Translations under genes and position numbers: made by a program
Part shown: positions 42,710 through 51,903 of the stretch, in pieces
Numbering within the stretch: the first letter of the stretch is position 1
Layout: each line of letters starts with the position of its first letter
Source: an uncultured Alphaproteobacteria bacterium
GTDB taxonomy: Bacteria > Pseudomonadota > Alphaproteobacteria > HIMB59 > GCA-002718135
Assembly (NCBI GenBank): GCA_902560675.1
Contig: CACEMP010000001.1
Location: 62,001-126,000, forward strand
DNA: 64,000 nt
Reading direction: 5' to 3'
The notes under the pieces: generated by a model
What the model saw: only the letters and a program-made list of their open reading frames with translations
Told to the model about the DNA's origin: nothing
Databases searched by the model: none

Positions 42710-43618
42710 GTGAAAAAAATAAGTTGGATTACACATCCTCAATATGACATCCCTCTTCCTAAAAACCATAAATTTACTGCTAGTAAGTTTTCAGATTTAT
42801 ATAATGAACTAAGAGTTTCAAATTTTTTTCATCGTGCAAATATACTAAATCCTCAAAAAGCCAGTGTTGATGATGTTTCTATATGCCATGATTTAGAATA
42901 CGTATTAAAAATTAAGAATGGAAATTTATCTGATAAAGAAATGAAAAGATTGGGTTTTACATGGTCATACACTCTTTCTAACCGTTCTTTTTTAGCAGTT
43001 AATGGAACTCTATTAACGTGCAAAGAAGCAATAAAGAGTGGAATAGCTAATCATTTAGCAGGTGGCACTCATCATAGCCATAGGGATTTTGGATCTGGGT
43101 ATTGTGTTTTTAACGATATGGCTTATGCATCATTGCACTTGATAAAAGCAAAGCTAGTAAATAAAATATTAATTTTTGACACTGATGTACATCAAGGAGA
43201 TGGTACAGCTTCAATCCTTAAGAATAATGATAAAATTTTTACTTGTTCTATTCATTGTAAAAATAACTTTCCCTTTAGAAAATCAATAAGTGACATGGAT
43301 GTTGAATTAGATGATAATTTGGAAGATGATAAGTATTTAGAAATATTATATAAAACTCTTAATAATTGTTTAAAAAATTTTAATCCTGACTTAGTAATTT
43401 TTGATACTGGAGTTGATATTCATAAGAATGATAAATTAGGAAATTTAAAAATAACAACAGAAGGACTATTAAAAAGAGATATTACTGTATTAGAATTTTT
43501 TAAAAATAAATCAATTCCTATTGCTACAGTAATAGGTGGTGGATATTCGAATGATAAATTAGAGTTAGCTAAAAGACATAGTTTAATATTTAAAGCTACA
43601 TCAATGGTTTTTAATTAA
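42710..43618 (+). CDS. Histone-deacetylase-family amidohydrolase
   Basis: A 302-residue zinc amidohydrolase of the HDAC/AcuC/acetylpolyamine amidohydrolase superfamily. The tandem histidines lie in AGGTHHSHRDFGSGYCVFND, zinc ligands D and H in DTDVHQGDG, and the third zinc aspartate in FDTGVDIHKND. The start is GTG. Bacterial members deacetylate small molecules or acetyl-lysine. The gene is monocistronic, and its 3' end overlaps the converging secreted-protein gene by 4 bases. Confidence 0.9.
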   Translation: MKKISWITHPQYDIPLPKNHKFTASKFSDLYNELRVSNFFHRANILNPQKASVDDVSICHDLEYVLKIKNGNLSDKEMKRLGFTWSYTLSNRSFLAVNGTLLTCKEAIKSGIANHLAGGTHHSHRDFGSGYCVFNDMAYASLHLIKAKLVNKILIFDTDVHQGDGTASILKNNDKIFTCSIHCKNNFPFRKSISDMDVELDDNLEDDKYLEILYKTLNNCLKNFNPDLVIFDTGVDIHKNDKLGNLKITTEGLLKRDITVLEFFKNKSIPIATVIGGGYSNDKLELAKRHSLIFKATSMVFN

Positions 43619-44019
43619 TTACATTTTGAAATATCTACTTGTATAGACTTTTCATTTTGGAAATATTCAAAGCAAAAATTTTTAAATGAATTAAAATGAT
43701 CATTTATAGTTCTTAAATTACTTTTGTTATAATCAAAAAAATATTCAAATTTAACTTTTTCAACAATGTTATTAGAAAATATTGGCATTGTGATTATTTG
43801 ACCATCATTAAATATTGTTTTTAAATAATATGTATCTGAGTCATTATCTACTGTGGAAAATGAATTCTTTTTTATTAGAAAAAGAACATTTTCATTCCAA
43901 TCATTTTTTTTAAAGTCAAAAAGAATATTTAAATCATTAAGACTTATTAATTTATTAGAATCTATGGCATTAGTATTTAACGACATAAAAATTAAACATA
44001 AAAAAAGTATTTTTTTCAT
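43615..44019 (-). CDS. Small exported protein of unknown function
   Basis: A 134-residue protein with a signal peptide (MKKILFLCLIFMSLNTNA, cleavage expected after residue 18). The mature part is polar and ends with two cysteines, FCFEYF and SKCN, that could form a disulfide in the periplasm. No family is recognised. It converges on the HDAC-like gene and diverges from an EamA gene. Confidence 0.6.
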   Translation of the reverse strand: MKKILFLCLIFMSLNTNAIDSNKLISLNDLNILFDFKKNDWNENVLFLIKKNSFSTVDNDSDTYYLKTIFNDGQIITMPIFSNNIVEKVKFEYFFDYNKSNLRTINDHFNSFKNFCFEYFQNEKSIQVDISKCN

Positions 44020-44086
44020 AAAATGAGTATTATTTAAAGTATGATACTGATAAATATATTAACTATCTATTTATTTTCAAATATTT

Positions 44087-44935
44087 ATGAAAACAAGAAA
44101 TAAAGGTCTTATATTATCATTAATTGGAGTTTTAATACTTAGCCCTGACAGTTTATTAATTAGATTAGTCGATTTAGATGATTTTAGTTTAATATTTTAT
44201 AGAAGTGCTTTACCAATTATTACAATATTAATTTTTCTCATTTATATTTATAAAAAATCTTTTCTTAAATCATTTTATCTAATTGGTTTACCAGGTATAA
44301 TATATGCTATACTTTATGCTATTACTCATATTTGTTTTGTATACTCAATTCAGAACACTGCTGTAGCAAATACATTAGTACTAATTGCATCCGCACCAAT
44401 TTTTGCAGCCTTATTTTCTGTTTTTATACTAAAAGAAATTCCTAGTCTTTTTACGTGGATAGTAATTTTAATAGCAATGTTTGCGATGATAATAATTGGT
44501 GTAGGAAGTTTTACAACCACAGGTTTATATGGAGATCTAATGGCTCTTATTGTGGCAATAGGTATGGGTTTTAGTATGGTTCTAGTAAGGTTATTTAAAA
44601 ATAAAGATTTGGTACCGGCGTGCTTATTGGGATGTTTAATTTCAGCACTATATGCCCTTCCGTTTGGTATCAATTTTAATTTAAATAATGTTCAATTTAT
44701 TTTGATTTTTATTATGTGCTTAATAATATTACCAATACCATTTATGATTATGACGATTTCTCCTAAATTTGCTCCAGCACATGAAGTAGCTTTAATTTTT
44801 TTACTAGAAAGTGTTTTAGGAACTACTTGGGTGTGGTTTGTTATTAAAGAAGTTCCTCCATTGAATACAATAATTGGTGGTGTTTTGCTACTAGGATCAG
44901 TTACTATATTTATTTATCAAACAACTAAAAAATAA
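44087..44935 (+). CDS. EamA/DMT-family transporter
   Basis: A 282-residue carrier with ten helices in two EamA repeats. Diagnostic parts are SIQNTAVANTLVLIASAPIF with a following FILKEIPSLFTWIVI, and in repeat two PAHEVALIFLLESVLGTTWV. This branch resembles the group that begins with a lone SPDSLLIRL segment in alphaproteobacteria. It faces the next EamA gene with converging 3' ends 7 bp apart. Cargo unknown. Confidence 0.84.
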   Translation: MKTRNKGLILSLIGVLILSPDSLLIRLVDLDDFSLIFYRSALPIITILIFLIYIYKKSFLKSFYLIGLPGIIYAILYAITHICFVYSIQNTAVANTLVLIASAPIFAALFSVFILKEIPSLFTWIVILIAMFAMIIIGVGSFTTTGLYGDLMALIVAIGMGFSMVLVRLFKNKDLVPACLLGCLISALYALPFGINFNLNNVQFILIFIMCLIILPIPFMIMTISPKFAPAHEVALIFLLESVLGTTWVWFVIKEVPPLNTIIGGVLLLGSVTIFIYQTTKK

Positions 44936-44942
44936 AATTAAT

Positions 44943-45785
44943 TTATTTTTTTTTATTCTCTCTAATGAAAATATAAATTCCACTAAATACTATTAAAGAT
45001 AAGCCCAAATAAATCCAAATATCTGGTAGATCACCGAAAAATATATAACCAACTAGTATATTTGTAGATATTTCAAAATAACCCAAAGGTGCTAATTTAG
45101 AAGCTTCACCAAGCCTTAAAGATAAAATAATTAAAAAATGTGCCAGAGCTCCAATAGATGCTAATAAAATTAATAATAGTAATTGTCTCAAATCTATATT
45201 TATCCAATAAAAAGGTAAAATTAATGAAATTAATATACAGCCTACTACACCTGTAAAAAGCAATGTGACTATAGGACTATCAATGAATGATAATTTACGT
45301 GTGTATATAATATAGAATGCATAAGCTGTTCCCGCACCTATAGCTGATATAGAAGCAAAATTGATTTCCAAAAATCCTGGTCTTATGATTATTAAAACAC
45401 CAATAAAACCAAAAATAACTGCAGACCATCGATGAATACCAACTTTTTCTTTTAAATAAAATATTGATAATATTGTCACTATTATTGGAGAGACAAAAGC
45501 AAGAGTTAAAGCTTGAGCCAAAGATATAATTGAAATTGCATAAAAGAAAAATACTGTAGAAAGGAATAAAAAAAATCCTCTAAATAATTGTACTGAAATA
45601 TTTTTAGGAAATTTAATTTCTTTTTTAAAAAAAATAAGAGCTAAAGGAAAACTTACTAAAATCATAAAAAAATATCTACCCCAAATAATTTGTATAAAAT
45701 GCATTTCAGATGAAAGGTATTTAGCGATACCATCCATAAAGGGTAATAAAAGCCAACCAGATATATTTAAAACATAAGCTAACAT
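44943..45785 (-). CDS. EamA/DMT-family transporter
   Basis: A 280-residue ten-helix protein with FYAISIISLAQALTLAFVSP, YLKEKVGIHRWSAVIFGFIG and the second-repeat EASKLAPLGYFEISTNILVG and FGDLPDIWIYLG. It is close in layout to the gene at 15455 (same region order and spacing). It shares a transcript with the downstream-coded zinc-ribbon protein only if read from that gene, which lies 8 bp upstream. Confidence 0.84.
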   Translation of the reverse strand: MLAYVLNISGWLLLPFMDGIAKYLSSEMHFIQIIWGRYFFMILVSFPLALIFFKKEIKFPKNISVQLFRGFFLFLSTVFFFYAISIISLAQALTLAFVSPIIVTILSIFYLKEKVGIHRWSAVIFGFIGVLIIIRPGFLEINFASISAIGAGTAYAFYIIYTRKLSFIDSPIVTLLFTGVVGCILISLILPFYWINIDLRQLLLLILLASIGALAHFLIILSLRLGEASKLAPLGYFEISTNILVGYIFFGDLPDIWIYLGLSLIVFSGIYIFIRENKKK

Positions 45786-45793
45786 TAATTTAA

Positions 45794-46189
45794 TTAAAAG
45801 GCATCAGGATCACAAATTTTGCAAACTAAATTACCTACTCCTTTTTGAGGATTATAGGTTTGATAAAAAATATCTTTAGATTGAATATTTTTTTTATGTA
45901 AATATTTTTCAATTTCCCAATAAAAACGATAGCATCTTGAACATTTTGGAGCATCTAACTTATGAGCTGGTTTATAAATATTAATCCATAATTCGTGAAA
46001 TTTATCTAAATTTTTTATGTTAATATTTTCAGATAAATTTGATGGAATATCCATAAAACAAGCAGCACACTGAATTTCTGAAAAAACATCTTTATATGGT
46101 CCTTCATTATATTTTTTCCCAATTGTTGTTTTTGATTTATATTTATCTGATTTACAGTTTGGGCAATTAAAATTTATATCTTTTTGCAT
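45794..46189 (-). CDS. Small protein with four CxxC zinc-ribbon knuckles
   Basis: A 131-residue protein with four cysteine pairs: CPNC (residues 9-12), CAAC, CSRC and CKIC. They are evenly spread, enough for two zinc ribbons, with a helical spacer FHELWINIYKPAHKLDAP between pairs two and three. No named family is recognised. DNA, RNA or protein contact is possible. It lies 8 bp upstream of an EamA gene on the same strand. Confidence 0.6.
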   Translation of the reverse strand: MQKDINFNCPNCKSDKYKSKTTIGKKYNEGPYKDVFSEIQCAACFMDIPSNLSENINIKNLDKFHELWINIYKPAHKLDAPKCSRCYRFYWEIEKYLHKKNIQSKDIFYQTYNPQKGVGNLVCKICDPDAF

Positions 46190-46247
46190 AAAAAACTATA
46201 GAGAAATTTCCTTATCACTTATAGATGTATAATAATATACTTTTGTT

Positions 46248-47096
46248 ATGAATTTATATTTTCCTTACCTTTTTGTTTTTTTTTGGAGTTCAGCATTTAT
46301 AAGTGGTCAATTTATCGTTCAATCAGCAAGTCCATTTGCTGCATTATCATTTAGATTTTTAATTGTTTCTATTTTTTTTTTATTATTTTCTTTTTTCTTT
46401 AGAGAAAAAATTTTAGTTAATTATAAATTAATTTTACAGGCATCAATAACAGGGGTTCTTTTTCATGGTTTTTATCTCGGCGGTGTTTTTTTTTCATATT
46501 CAATTGGTTTATCAGCTACATTATCTGCTCTAATAGTTGGTTTACAACCTATTCTAACAAATATTTTTAGTGGTCCAATATTAAAAGAAAGAGTAACACT
46601 AGTTCAGTGGATAGGAATAGTGCTTGGATTTATTGGGACAGTATTAGTCATTGGTTATGATATTGGTAAAACTATTCCAGTTTTAGGTGTAATTGCTTCA
46701 ATAGTAGCTTTACTTGGCGCAACTACTGCAACAATTTGGCAAAAGAAATTTACAAGTGAAATTACATTATCAGTAAATAATTTTTATCAAGCAATTGCTG
46801 CAGCACTGTTCTTAATCATTGTATCTTTTATATTTGAAGCTTCATTTATAAATTTTGATAAAAGATTTATTTTATCAATGGGGTGGCAAATAATTATGGT
46901 GTCTTTTGGGGCATATGCAATTCTAATGTATTTAATTAAAACTGGAACAGCAAGCAAAACATCAAACCTATTTTTCTTGATACCACCAACTACAGGTGTC
47001 ATGGCATATTTCGTACTAGGAGAAGATTTATATTTAATTGATCTTATAGGTTTAACTATATGTACTTTTGGTGTTTATATTGCTACAAGGAAATAA
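46248..47096 (+). CDS. EamA/DMT-family transporter
   Basis: A 282-residue carrier with the N-terminal YLFVFFWSSAFISGQFIVQS, LKERVTLVQWIGIVLGFIGT and a second repeat ending LGEDLYLIDLIGLTICTFGV. The WSSAFI start places it with RhtA/YdcZ-like amino-acid or metabolite exporters of the EamA group. It diverges from the zinc-ribbon gene. It is the fifth EamA protein in the window. Confidence 0.84.
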   Translation: MNLYFPYLFVFFWSSAFISGQFIVQSASPFAALSFRFLIVSIFFLLFSFFFREKILVNYKLILQASITGVLFHGFYLGGVFFSYSIGLSATLSALIVGLQPILTNIFSGPILKERVTLVQWIGIVLGFIGTVLVIGYDIGKTIPVLGVIASIVALLGATTATIWQKKFTSEITLSVNNFYQAIAAALFLIIVSFIFEASFINFDKRFILSMGWQIIMVSFGAYAILMYLIKTGTASKTSNLFFLIPPTTGVMAYFVLGEDLYLIDLIGLTICTFGVYIATRK

Positions 47097-47101
47097 ATGA
47101 A

Positions 47102-47332
47102 TCAATTAATTTTTTTTGTTATTTTATCTGCAATTTTCTGAATAAAAGGACTTAATAATAAAGAGACAGGTATGGCTATAGAACATGCAATCAACCAAGC
47201 TATAAGCCATTTATAAAAAAAAATATTTGAAAAACCAATATTACTTAGTGTAACTGCAAAAGTCATAATCATAGTCATTGCAATTGAAAGCAAAAAAACA
47301 AATATTAATCGATTGATTAATTTTTTATCCAT
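47102..47332 (-). CDS. DUF2798 two-helix membrane protein
   Basis: A 76-residue protein with two membrane helices and the DUF2798 pattern (LIFVFLLSIAMTMIMTFAVT, then FFYKWLIAWLIACSIAIPVS and a basic tail). Function unknown. The start at 47332 is chosen over one five codons earlier because DUF2798 proteins begin close to the first helix. It overlaps the end of the PHP-type gene by 16 bases. Confidence 0.7.
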   Translation of the reverse strand: MDKKLINRLIFVFLLSIAMTMIMTFAVTLSNIGFSNIFFYKWLIAWLIACSIAIPVSLLLSPFIQKIADKITKKIN

Positions 47333-48801
47333 ATAGGAGATGACCAAGCTCTATGATTATTTTTTTGAATAATTTCCACTCTATATCTGTCATTATTTTT
47401 CATTTCTATTTTATCTTTTTTATATTTTAAAAAATTTAAATGATCATAGCTAAAAGGGCCAACTTTAAATAATTGACTTAACCATTTATCAGTGAATATT
47501 GTTTTACTTCCTTCATTAATTATATCCTCTAAAAATATTTTATATGATTTTTTATTTATCTTAAGAATAATGTATGAATTTTTTTGAAACTTAATTCTTA
47601 ATTTTACAGCCTGTGTATTGTCATCTTTTAATGTGGAATTTCCAATAGTTTTAGATTTTATAACTAATTTATTTCTAAATTTTATTAAATTGTTTGGTAA
47701 GGCAATATTATTAATCTTCAGAATTTTAGAATCATTTGGTGAAAGTTTAGGAATACCTTTAAAACAAGTTTGATATTCTTGAATAGCTACCTTTATAAAT
47801 TTAATTTCAATATTCCAATCAAATACTTTGTTTTTATCTCCCCACCCCCATTCAAAATTTAAGCTACCTGAATTTTTAATTTTTTTGTTATCTGGAGTAA
47901 ATAAATCAAATTTTCTATCATTTTTAAATAAAATACCATGTGATATTTCATTTAATGATTTTGCATAAATAGAAATATTATTCAGTTTTCGTTTTTTTAC
48001 TTCACTTCCCATAATTTTATTATTGATAGTAAAAAATAATTCTATCTTATCTCCAGACACAGCGTAAACATTTTTATTTTTTAATGATGACCACAAAGTT
48101 GATTTTTTTTTATTTTTTGCGATTACACCTATTAAACCTGATCCATAAGAACCTGGGTAACCTGCGTGATGGTCAGTACTGCCTATTATTCCAAACTTAT
48201 AACCTTTAGACCATCCATAAGTAGCAGTTCCATCACCAGATAATGTACCCATGTCATGTAACATTTTAAATGAATTTTCTTCTTCTAAAGAAAGACCATG
48301 CATTGAAAATATTTCAACAAATGGCGATTTACTTTCATTAAAATACTCCCAATTTATACCTCTTTTATTTTTTCCATAACCAATATGATGCGGGATAACA
48401 AAACTATCTTTTGAAATACTTTTCTTTAAAGTATCTATACTATCAGCTGAGATTAATTTTAAATTAAAATTTTTGTTTATTACATTATGATCGCCATATT
48501 TTAAACTATGCCACTCGTAACTAGGAAAAATATTTATTATATACTTTTTTTCAAGTTTTTTTAAATCTGCTAATATTTTGTTCCATTTTTTTTTTAATTT
48601 TTGAAATCCTCTTAAATGATAGTTTTTAATTGATTTTAAATGATTAATTTCTGATATATCTGGCCAAAATGCATGACCTGTTATTGTACAAAAATCTAAT
48701 TGTTTAGAAGCTCTATAAACAGCATTATGTAGTTTTCCATCACCATAACTAATATTACAATGTGAATGCAAATCACCCCAAAAAACTCTATTGTTTCTCA
48801 C
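47317..48801 (-). CDS. PHP/DUF3604-type metal hydrolase
   Basis: A 494-residue protein whose N-terminus carries the PHP metal motif WGDLHSHCNISYGDG, and later SYEWHS, VIPHHIGYG and GSTDHHAGYPGSYGSGLIG, the histidine and aspartate set expected for a trinuclear metal centre. The arrangement matches DUF3604 proteins, which have a beta-rich C-terminal part (here about 260-494). It is 8 bases after a sulfatase gene on the same strand, so both probably act on one substrate. Phosphoester or other ester cleavage is inferred. Confidence 0.72.
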   Translation of the reverse strand: MRNNRVFWGDLHSHCNISYGDGKLHNAVYRASKQLDFCTITGHAFWPDISEINHLKSIKNYHLRGFQKLKKKWNKILADLKKLEKKYIINIFPSYEWHSLKYGDHNVINKNFNLKLISADSIDTLKKSISKDSFVIPHHIGYGKNKRGINWEYFNESKSPFVEIFSMHGLSLEEENSFKMLHDMGTLSGDGTATYGWSKGYKFGIIGSTDHHAGYPGSYGSGLIGVIAKNKKKSTLWSSLKNKNVYAVSGDKIELFFTINNKIMGSEVKKRKLNNISIYAKSLNEISHGILFKNDRKFDLFTPDNKKIKNSGSLNFEWGWGDKNKVFDWNIEIKFIKVAIQEYQTCFKGIPKLSPNDSKILKINNIALPNNLIKFRNKLVIKSKTIGNSTLKDDNTQAVKLRIKFQKNSYIILKINKKSYKIFLEDIINEGSKTIFTDKWLSQLFKVGPFSYDHLNFLKYKKDKIEMKNNDRYRVEIIQKNNHRAWSSPIWIKN

Positions 48802-48809
48802 TGATTTAT

Positions 48810-50333
48810 TTATTTTTTAAAAAAACGATTAACCACCTCTTTAGGAGCATCATTTTCAATCATTTTGTCATATATTAAATCATTCATTTTAGAGATAATA
48901 TTTTCATCATCTAATTTATTCAATTGACCAGGGTCATTTATCATATCGTATAAAGCTGACTCTGTATCAACAAATCCCATATTATCCCCTCCATTACTAT
49001 TTCCAATAGATGGTCCTTTATCATCATTTTTAATCTTCATAACTGGGACGCCCTTTGTGAAACTGAAAGGTTTTTCCATTTGTGCTGTTTTTAATTCGTC
49101 AAGAGTAAAAAATTGCCTTAAATGTGTAGGCATTAGAGTGTATTGAAATGGATCTTTTCTACTCATATTGTCAGGATATTTAAAATAAGTGTACTTACCA
49201 TCGGTAATATTAACTCCGCCACCCCAATAACCAAATAAAGCTGAGTGATTAGTTAATTTTTCTTTATCTAAAAAACTTAAAAGTGACTTACCTTGAACTT
49301 CTTTTGGAATGTTAATATTATGATTTTCTAAAAATGTTGGCATCAAATCAATATTTTGAGTCACAACACTTCTTCTTTGACCATTATTATGTTTATAATC
49401 AGGATGATAAATAAAAAGAGGTATATGAGATATTTCATTGTATAGAGGCATTCTATTTTTTGCCCACCAATCATGTTCTCCTAGCATAAAACCATGATCT
49501 GTTGTTAAAATTAAAGTTGTATCTTCCCATAAATTATTTTCATCAAAGAAATCTAAAACTGAACCCAATAAAAAATCACATAAACTTATTAAAGCAAAGT
49601 AATTAGCTTTTAATTCCGCTACCTCATCCGGTGTTTCTTTTACTCTATCATATTGAGGCCAATCTAAACGTGGTCCAGAATAATTAGTTTTAAATTTTTT
49701 CCTAAATCTTTCAGGAGCAAAAAATGGTTCATGAGGATCAAATGTTTCAATTTGAAGAAACCAATCCTTTGCAGATTTATTTGTTTTTAAAAATTCAAGA
49801 CCAGATGAAAAACATTGCACTGAAGGAAAATCTTTTTCTTCTTTTATATACTCACTGTTTATAGGATAAAAATAAAATCTTGATTCTCTATCTGTAAAGT
49901 CAGACTGACTCTTATGATACATTTCTTTAAATCTTTCAATTGGTGGCTCTACCATTGCTTTCCAAGGATCCCTCTCTTGTCCTCGAATAAAATCAAAAGA
50001 ATTATATCTGTTATGATAAGTTGATCCACCATCTTCAAAATAATGATTATGATCTGTAACAAGATGAGTATAAGTATTTTTTAATCTTAGTATTTCAGGA
50101 AAAGAATTATCAAATGGTTCTAATGGCCCCCAACTTCTATGTAAAAAACTTAATCTACCACTTTGCATATCTCGTCTAGCTGGCATGCAAGGCATACTTC
50201 CAATAAAATGATTATCAAAGGTTATTGAATTTTTTGCCAATCTGTTAAAATTTGGGGTGTCTACAAAAGTTCCGCCATACGGATTAAGCATTCTTCTGTT
50301 AAGTGAATCAAAAAGTAGAAAAACTGTTTTCAT
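48810..50333 (-). CDS. Type I sulfatase
   Basis: A 507-residue alkaline-phosphatase-fold sulfatase that hydrolyses sulfate esters. The formylglycine motif CxPxR is C49 in PCMPARRDMQSGR, which must be modified by a maturase. Further metal ligands are D9 (LLFDSLN) and TTDHGFMLGEHDWW. No signal peptide is present, so it is cytoplasmic and would act on imported sulfated compounds. It diverges from the sugar ABC importer across a 207-bp gap. It is only distantly like the second sulfatase at 53605. No FGE or anSME maturase is seen in the window. Confidence 0.88.
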   Translation of the reverse strand: MKTVFLLFDSLNRRMLNPYGGTFVDTPNFNRLAKNSITFDNHFIGSMPCMPARRDMQSGRLSFLHRSWGPLEPFDNSFPEILRLKNTYTHLVTDHNHYFEDGGSTYHNRYNSFDFIRGQERDPWKAMVEPPIERFKEMYHKSQSDFTDRESRFYFYPINSEYIKEEKDFPSVQCFSSGLEFLKTNKSAKDWFLQIETFDPHEPFFAPERFRKKFKTNYSGPRLDWPQYDRVKETPDEVAELKANYFALISLCDFLLGSVLDFFDENNLWEDTTLILTTDHGFMLGEHDWWAKNRMPLYNEISHIPLFIYHPDYKHNNGQRRSVVTQNIDLMPTFLENHNINIPKEVQGKSLLSFLDKEKLTNHSALFGYWGGGVNITDGKYTYFKYPDNMSRKDPFQYTLMPTHLRQFFTLDELKTAQMEKPFSFTKGVPVMKIKNDDKGPSIGNSNGGDNMGFVDTESALYDMINDPGQLNKLDDENIISKMNDLIYDKMIENDAPKEVVNRFFKK

Positions 50334-50486
50334 ATAATTTTAATATTTAATAAAACTTATTAAAACCTAAATAATTTTTTAATATTTATCAAAATAAAAA
50401 TTATTTTTATTTTTAATTTCTAATTTTAGTGCTTATGAATATATCTGAACATTAAAAAACTAAGAGAATTACTTGTTTTTTTGAAT

Positions 50487-50516
50487 TTGACATAATTTTT
50501 AATGGATGGTTAGATA
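50487..50516 (+). promoter_or_regulatory. Candidate promoter of the ABC importer operon
   Basis: TTGACA (50487-50492) is followed after 18 bases by TAGATA (50511-50516), and AGGAGG (50531-50536) sits 4 bases before the ATG at 50541. The rest of the 207-bp divergent gap is very AT-rich and shows no clear operator. Confidence 0.5.
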
Positions 50517-50540
50517 TATCTATAATTAATAGGAGGAATT

Positions 50541-51848
50541 ATGAAAAAAATTATTTCTACAATTTCTATTTTTCTATTTAGCATAACTTTTGTTGGAGAG
50601 GTTTTTGCCGGTCCAAAATTAACTATGTTAATAAATCAATCTCCTTGGTTTGATGGTTTTAGAAAAACATTAGAGATGTATGAAGAAGAAACAGGAGCGA
50701 GTATTGAGTTAGATGTTAACCCATATCCCGCTATGTCTGAAAAAATAAGAAATTCTATAAGAGCACCTGAAGGTATTTACGATATTGTTATTACTTCTAC
50801 TGAATTTATGTCGACTTACTCTGATAGTGGTGAATTTAGAAACATTAATGACATTGATCCTAATTATAAATTAGATCCGGGAATTTGTAGTTATCAAAAT
50901 ACTAGTTATTGGAACTATGATACTCAATCTTATGATCCTGTAAATGGAGAATTTATTGGTATTCCTGTTAATGGAAATGTTCAAGTTCTTTACTACAGAA
51001 GAGATCTTTATGAAGAAAAAGGATTAACTCCGCCTAAAACATGGGATGATTTAATTGCAAATGCTGCAGTGTTTCACAATCCTCCTCAAATGTATGGTAT
51101 GATTCAAAGAGCTGAAAGATCATCAGTTACTTATAACTTCGGACCGTATATGTTTAGTCATGGTGGTGCTGTATATAAAGATCCAGCTAATGGAGATTTT
51201 TCTATAGTATTTAATAGTCCTGAAGTGAAAGCTGCAATGGAAGCTTATCTTAAAGTTAGAGATACAGTTGGGCATCCAAATGCACACGCTATTGGACAAG
51301 GGGAAATGATACAGTATCTAAGAACTGGAAAAGCTGCTCATGCAATTGCTGTTATTGCTGCATGGGGCGGTATGGATGATCCAAATAAATCAGCTGTTAT
51401 TGGTAAAATGGGAGCTGCTTTAAATCCTGCCGGACCGATGGGTAGTGCTAGTAGTCTTGGACACTGGGAAGCACACATTCCTAAAAATATACCTGATGAA
51501 AATGCAGTTGAAGCATTAGATTTTCTAAAATGGTTAGTTACTAAAGAAAATCAAATTAAATACATTGAAAATGGTGCTGTGCCAGTGAGATGTGACTTAA
51601 TTGATTCTCCAATGGCTAAACAAGATGAATTTAGATTTTTAGAAGCATTAGGGCAGAACTCAGATGTAGCGCAATTTATTGCACCTAACGTAGAGGCTGT
51701 TGAATCAACTTCTATTACAAACCTGTACTTAAATAAAATTGTTGCAGGTGAAGTTTCTATTGAAGAAGGATTAAATGCTGCTGCAGAAGAACTTTATCAA
51801 CTTTTAACTAAAGCTGGTAAAAAGACAGGAAAATTACCTGATCTGTAA
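50541..51848 (+). CDS. ABC sugar transporter solute-binding protein
   Basis: A 435-residue periplasmic binding protein of the MalE/UgpB-like cluster. The signal peptide ends at VGEVFAG (about residue 23). The body has the family patterns GIPVNGNVQVLYYRRDLYEE, LTPPKTWDDLIANAA and the ligand-pocket AAWGGMDDPNKS. It should capture a sugar or sugar derivative and pass it to the two permeases that follow. A strong ribosome binding site and a terminator directly after the gene imply higher expression than the permeases. Confidence 0.9.
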   Translation: MKKIISTISIFLFSITFVGEVFAGPKLTMLINQSPWFDGFRKTLEMYEEETGASIELDVNPYPAMSEKIRNSIRAPEGIYDIVITSTEFMSTYSDSGEFRNINDIDPNYKLDPGICSYQNTSYWNYDTQSYDPVNGEFIGIPVNGNVQVLYYRRDLYEEKGLTPPKTWDDLIANAAVFHNPPQMYGMIQRAERSSVTYNFGPYMFSHGGAVYKDPANGDFSIVFNSPEVKAAMEAYLKVRDTVGHPNAHAIGQGEMIQYLRTGKAAHAIAVIAAWGGMDDPNKSAVIGKMGAALNPAGPMGSASSLGHWEAHIPKNIPDENAVEALDFLKWLVTKENQIKYIENGAVPVRCDLIDSPMAKQDEFRFLEALGQNSDVAQFIAPNVEAVESTSITNLYLNKIVAGEVSIEEGLNAAAEELYQLLTKAGKKTGKLPDL

Positions 51849-51859
51849 AATATATTTGA

Positions 51860-51895
51860 GTAGCACCTTTATTTATAAAGGTGCTACCTTTTTTT
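51860..51895 (+). terminator. Intercistronic terminator/attenuator in the ABC operon
   Basis: GTAGCACCTTTA and TAAAGGTGCTAC form a perfect 12-bp stem with a TTTA loop, followed by C and seven T residues. It lies between the binding-protein gene and the first permease gene. Partial read-through would set the usual excess of binding protein over permease. Confidence 0.9.
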
Positions 51896-51903
51896 AAAAA
51901 ATT

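Noticed and set aside
42494-42769. 91-residue minus-strand frame in the PhyH/HDAC-like gap
   Set aside because: It overlaps the start of the HDAC-like gene, is full of Leu/Ile/Phe runs typical of antisense AT-rich DNA and includes an inverted repeat.
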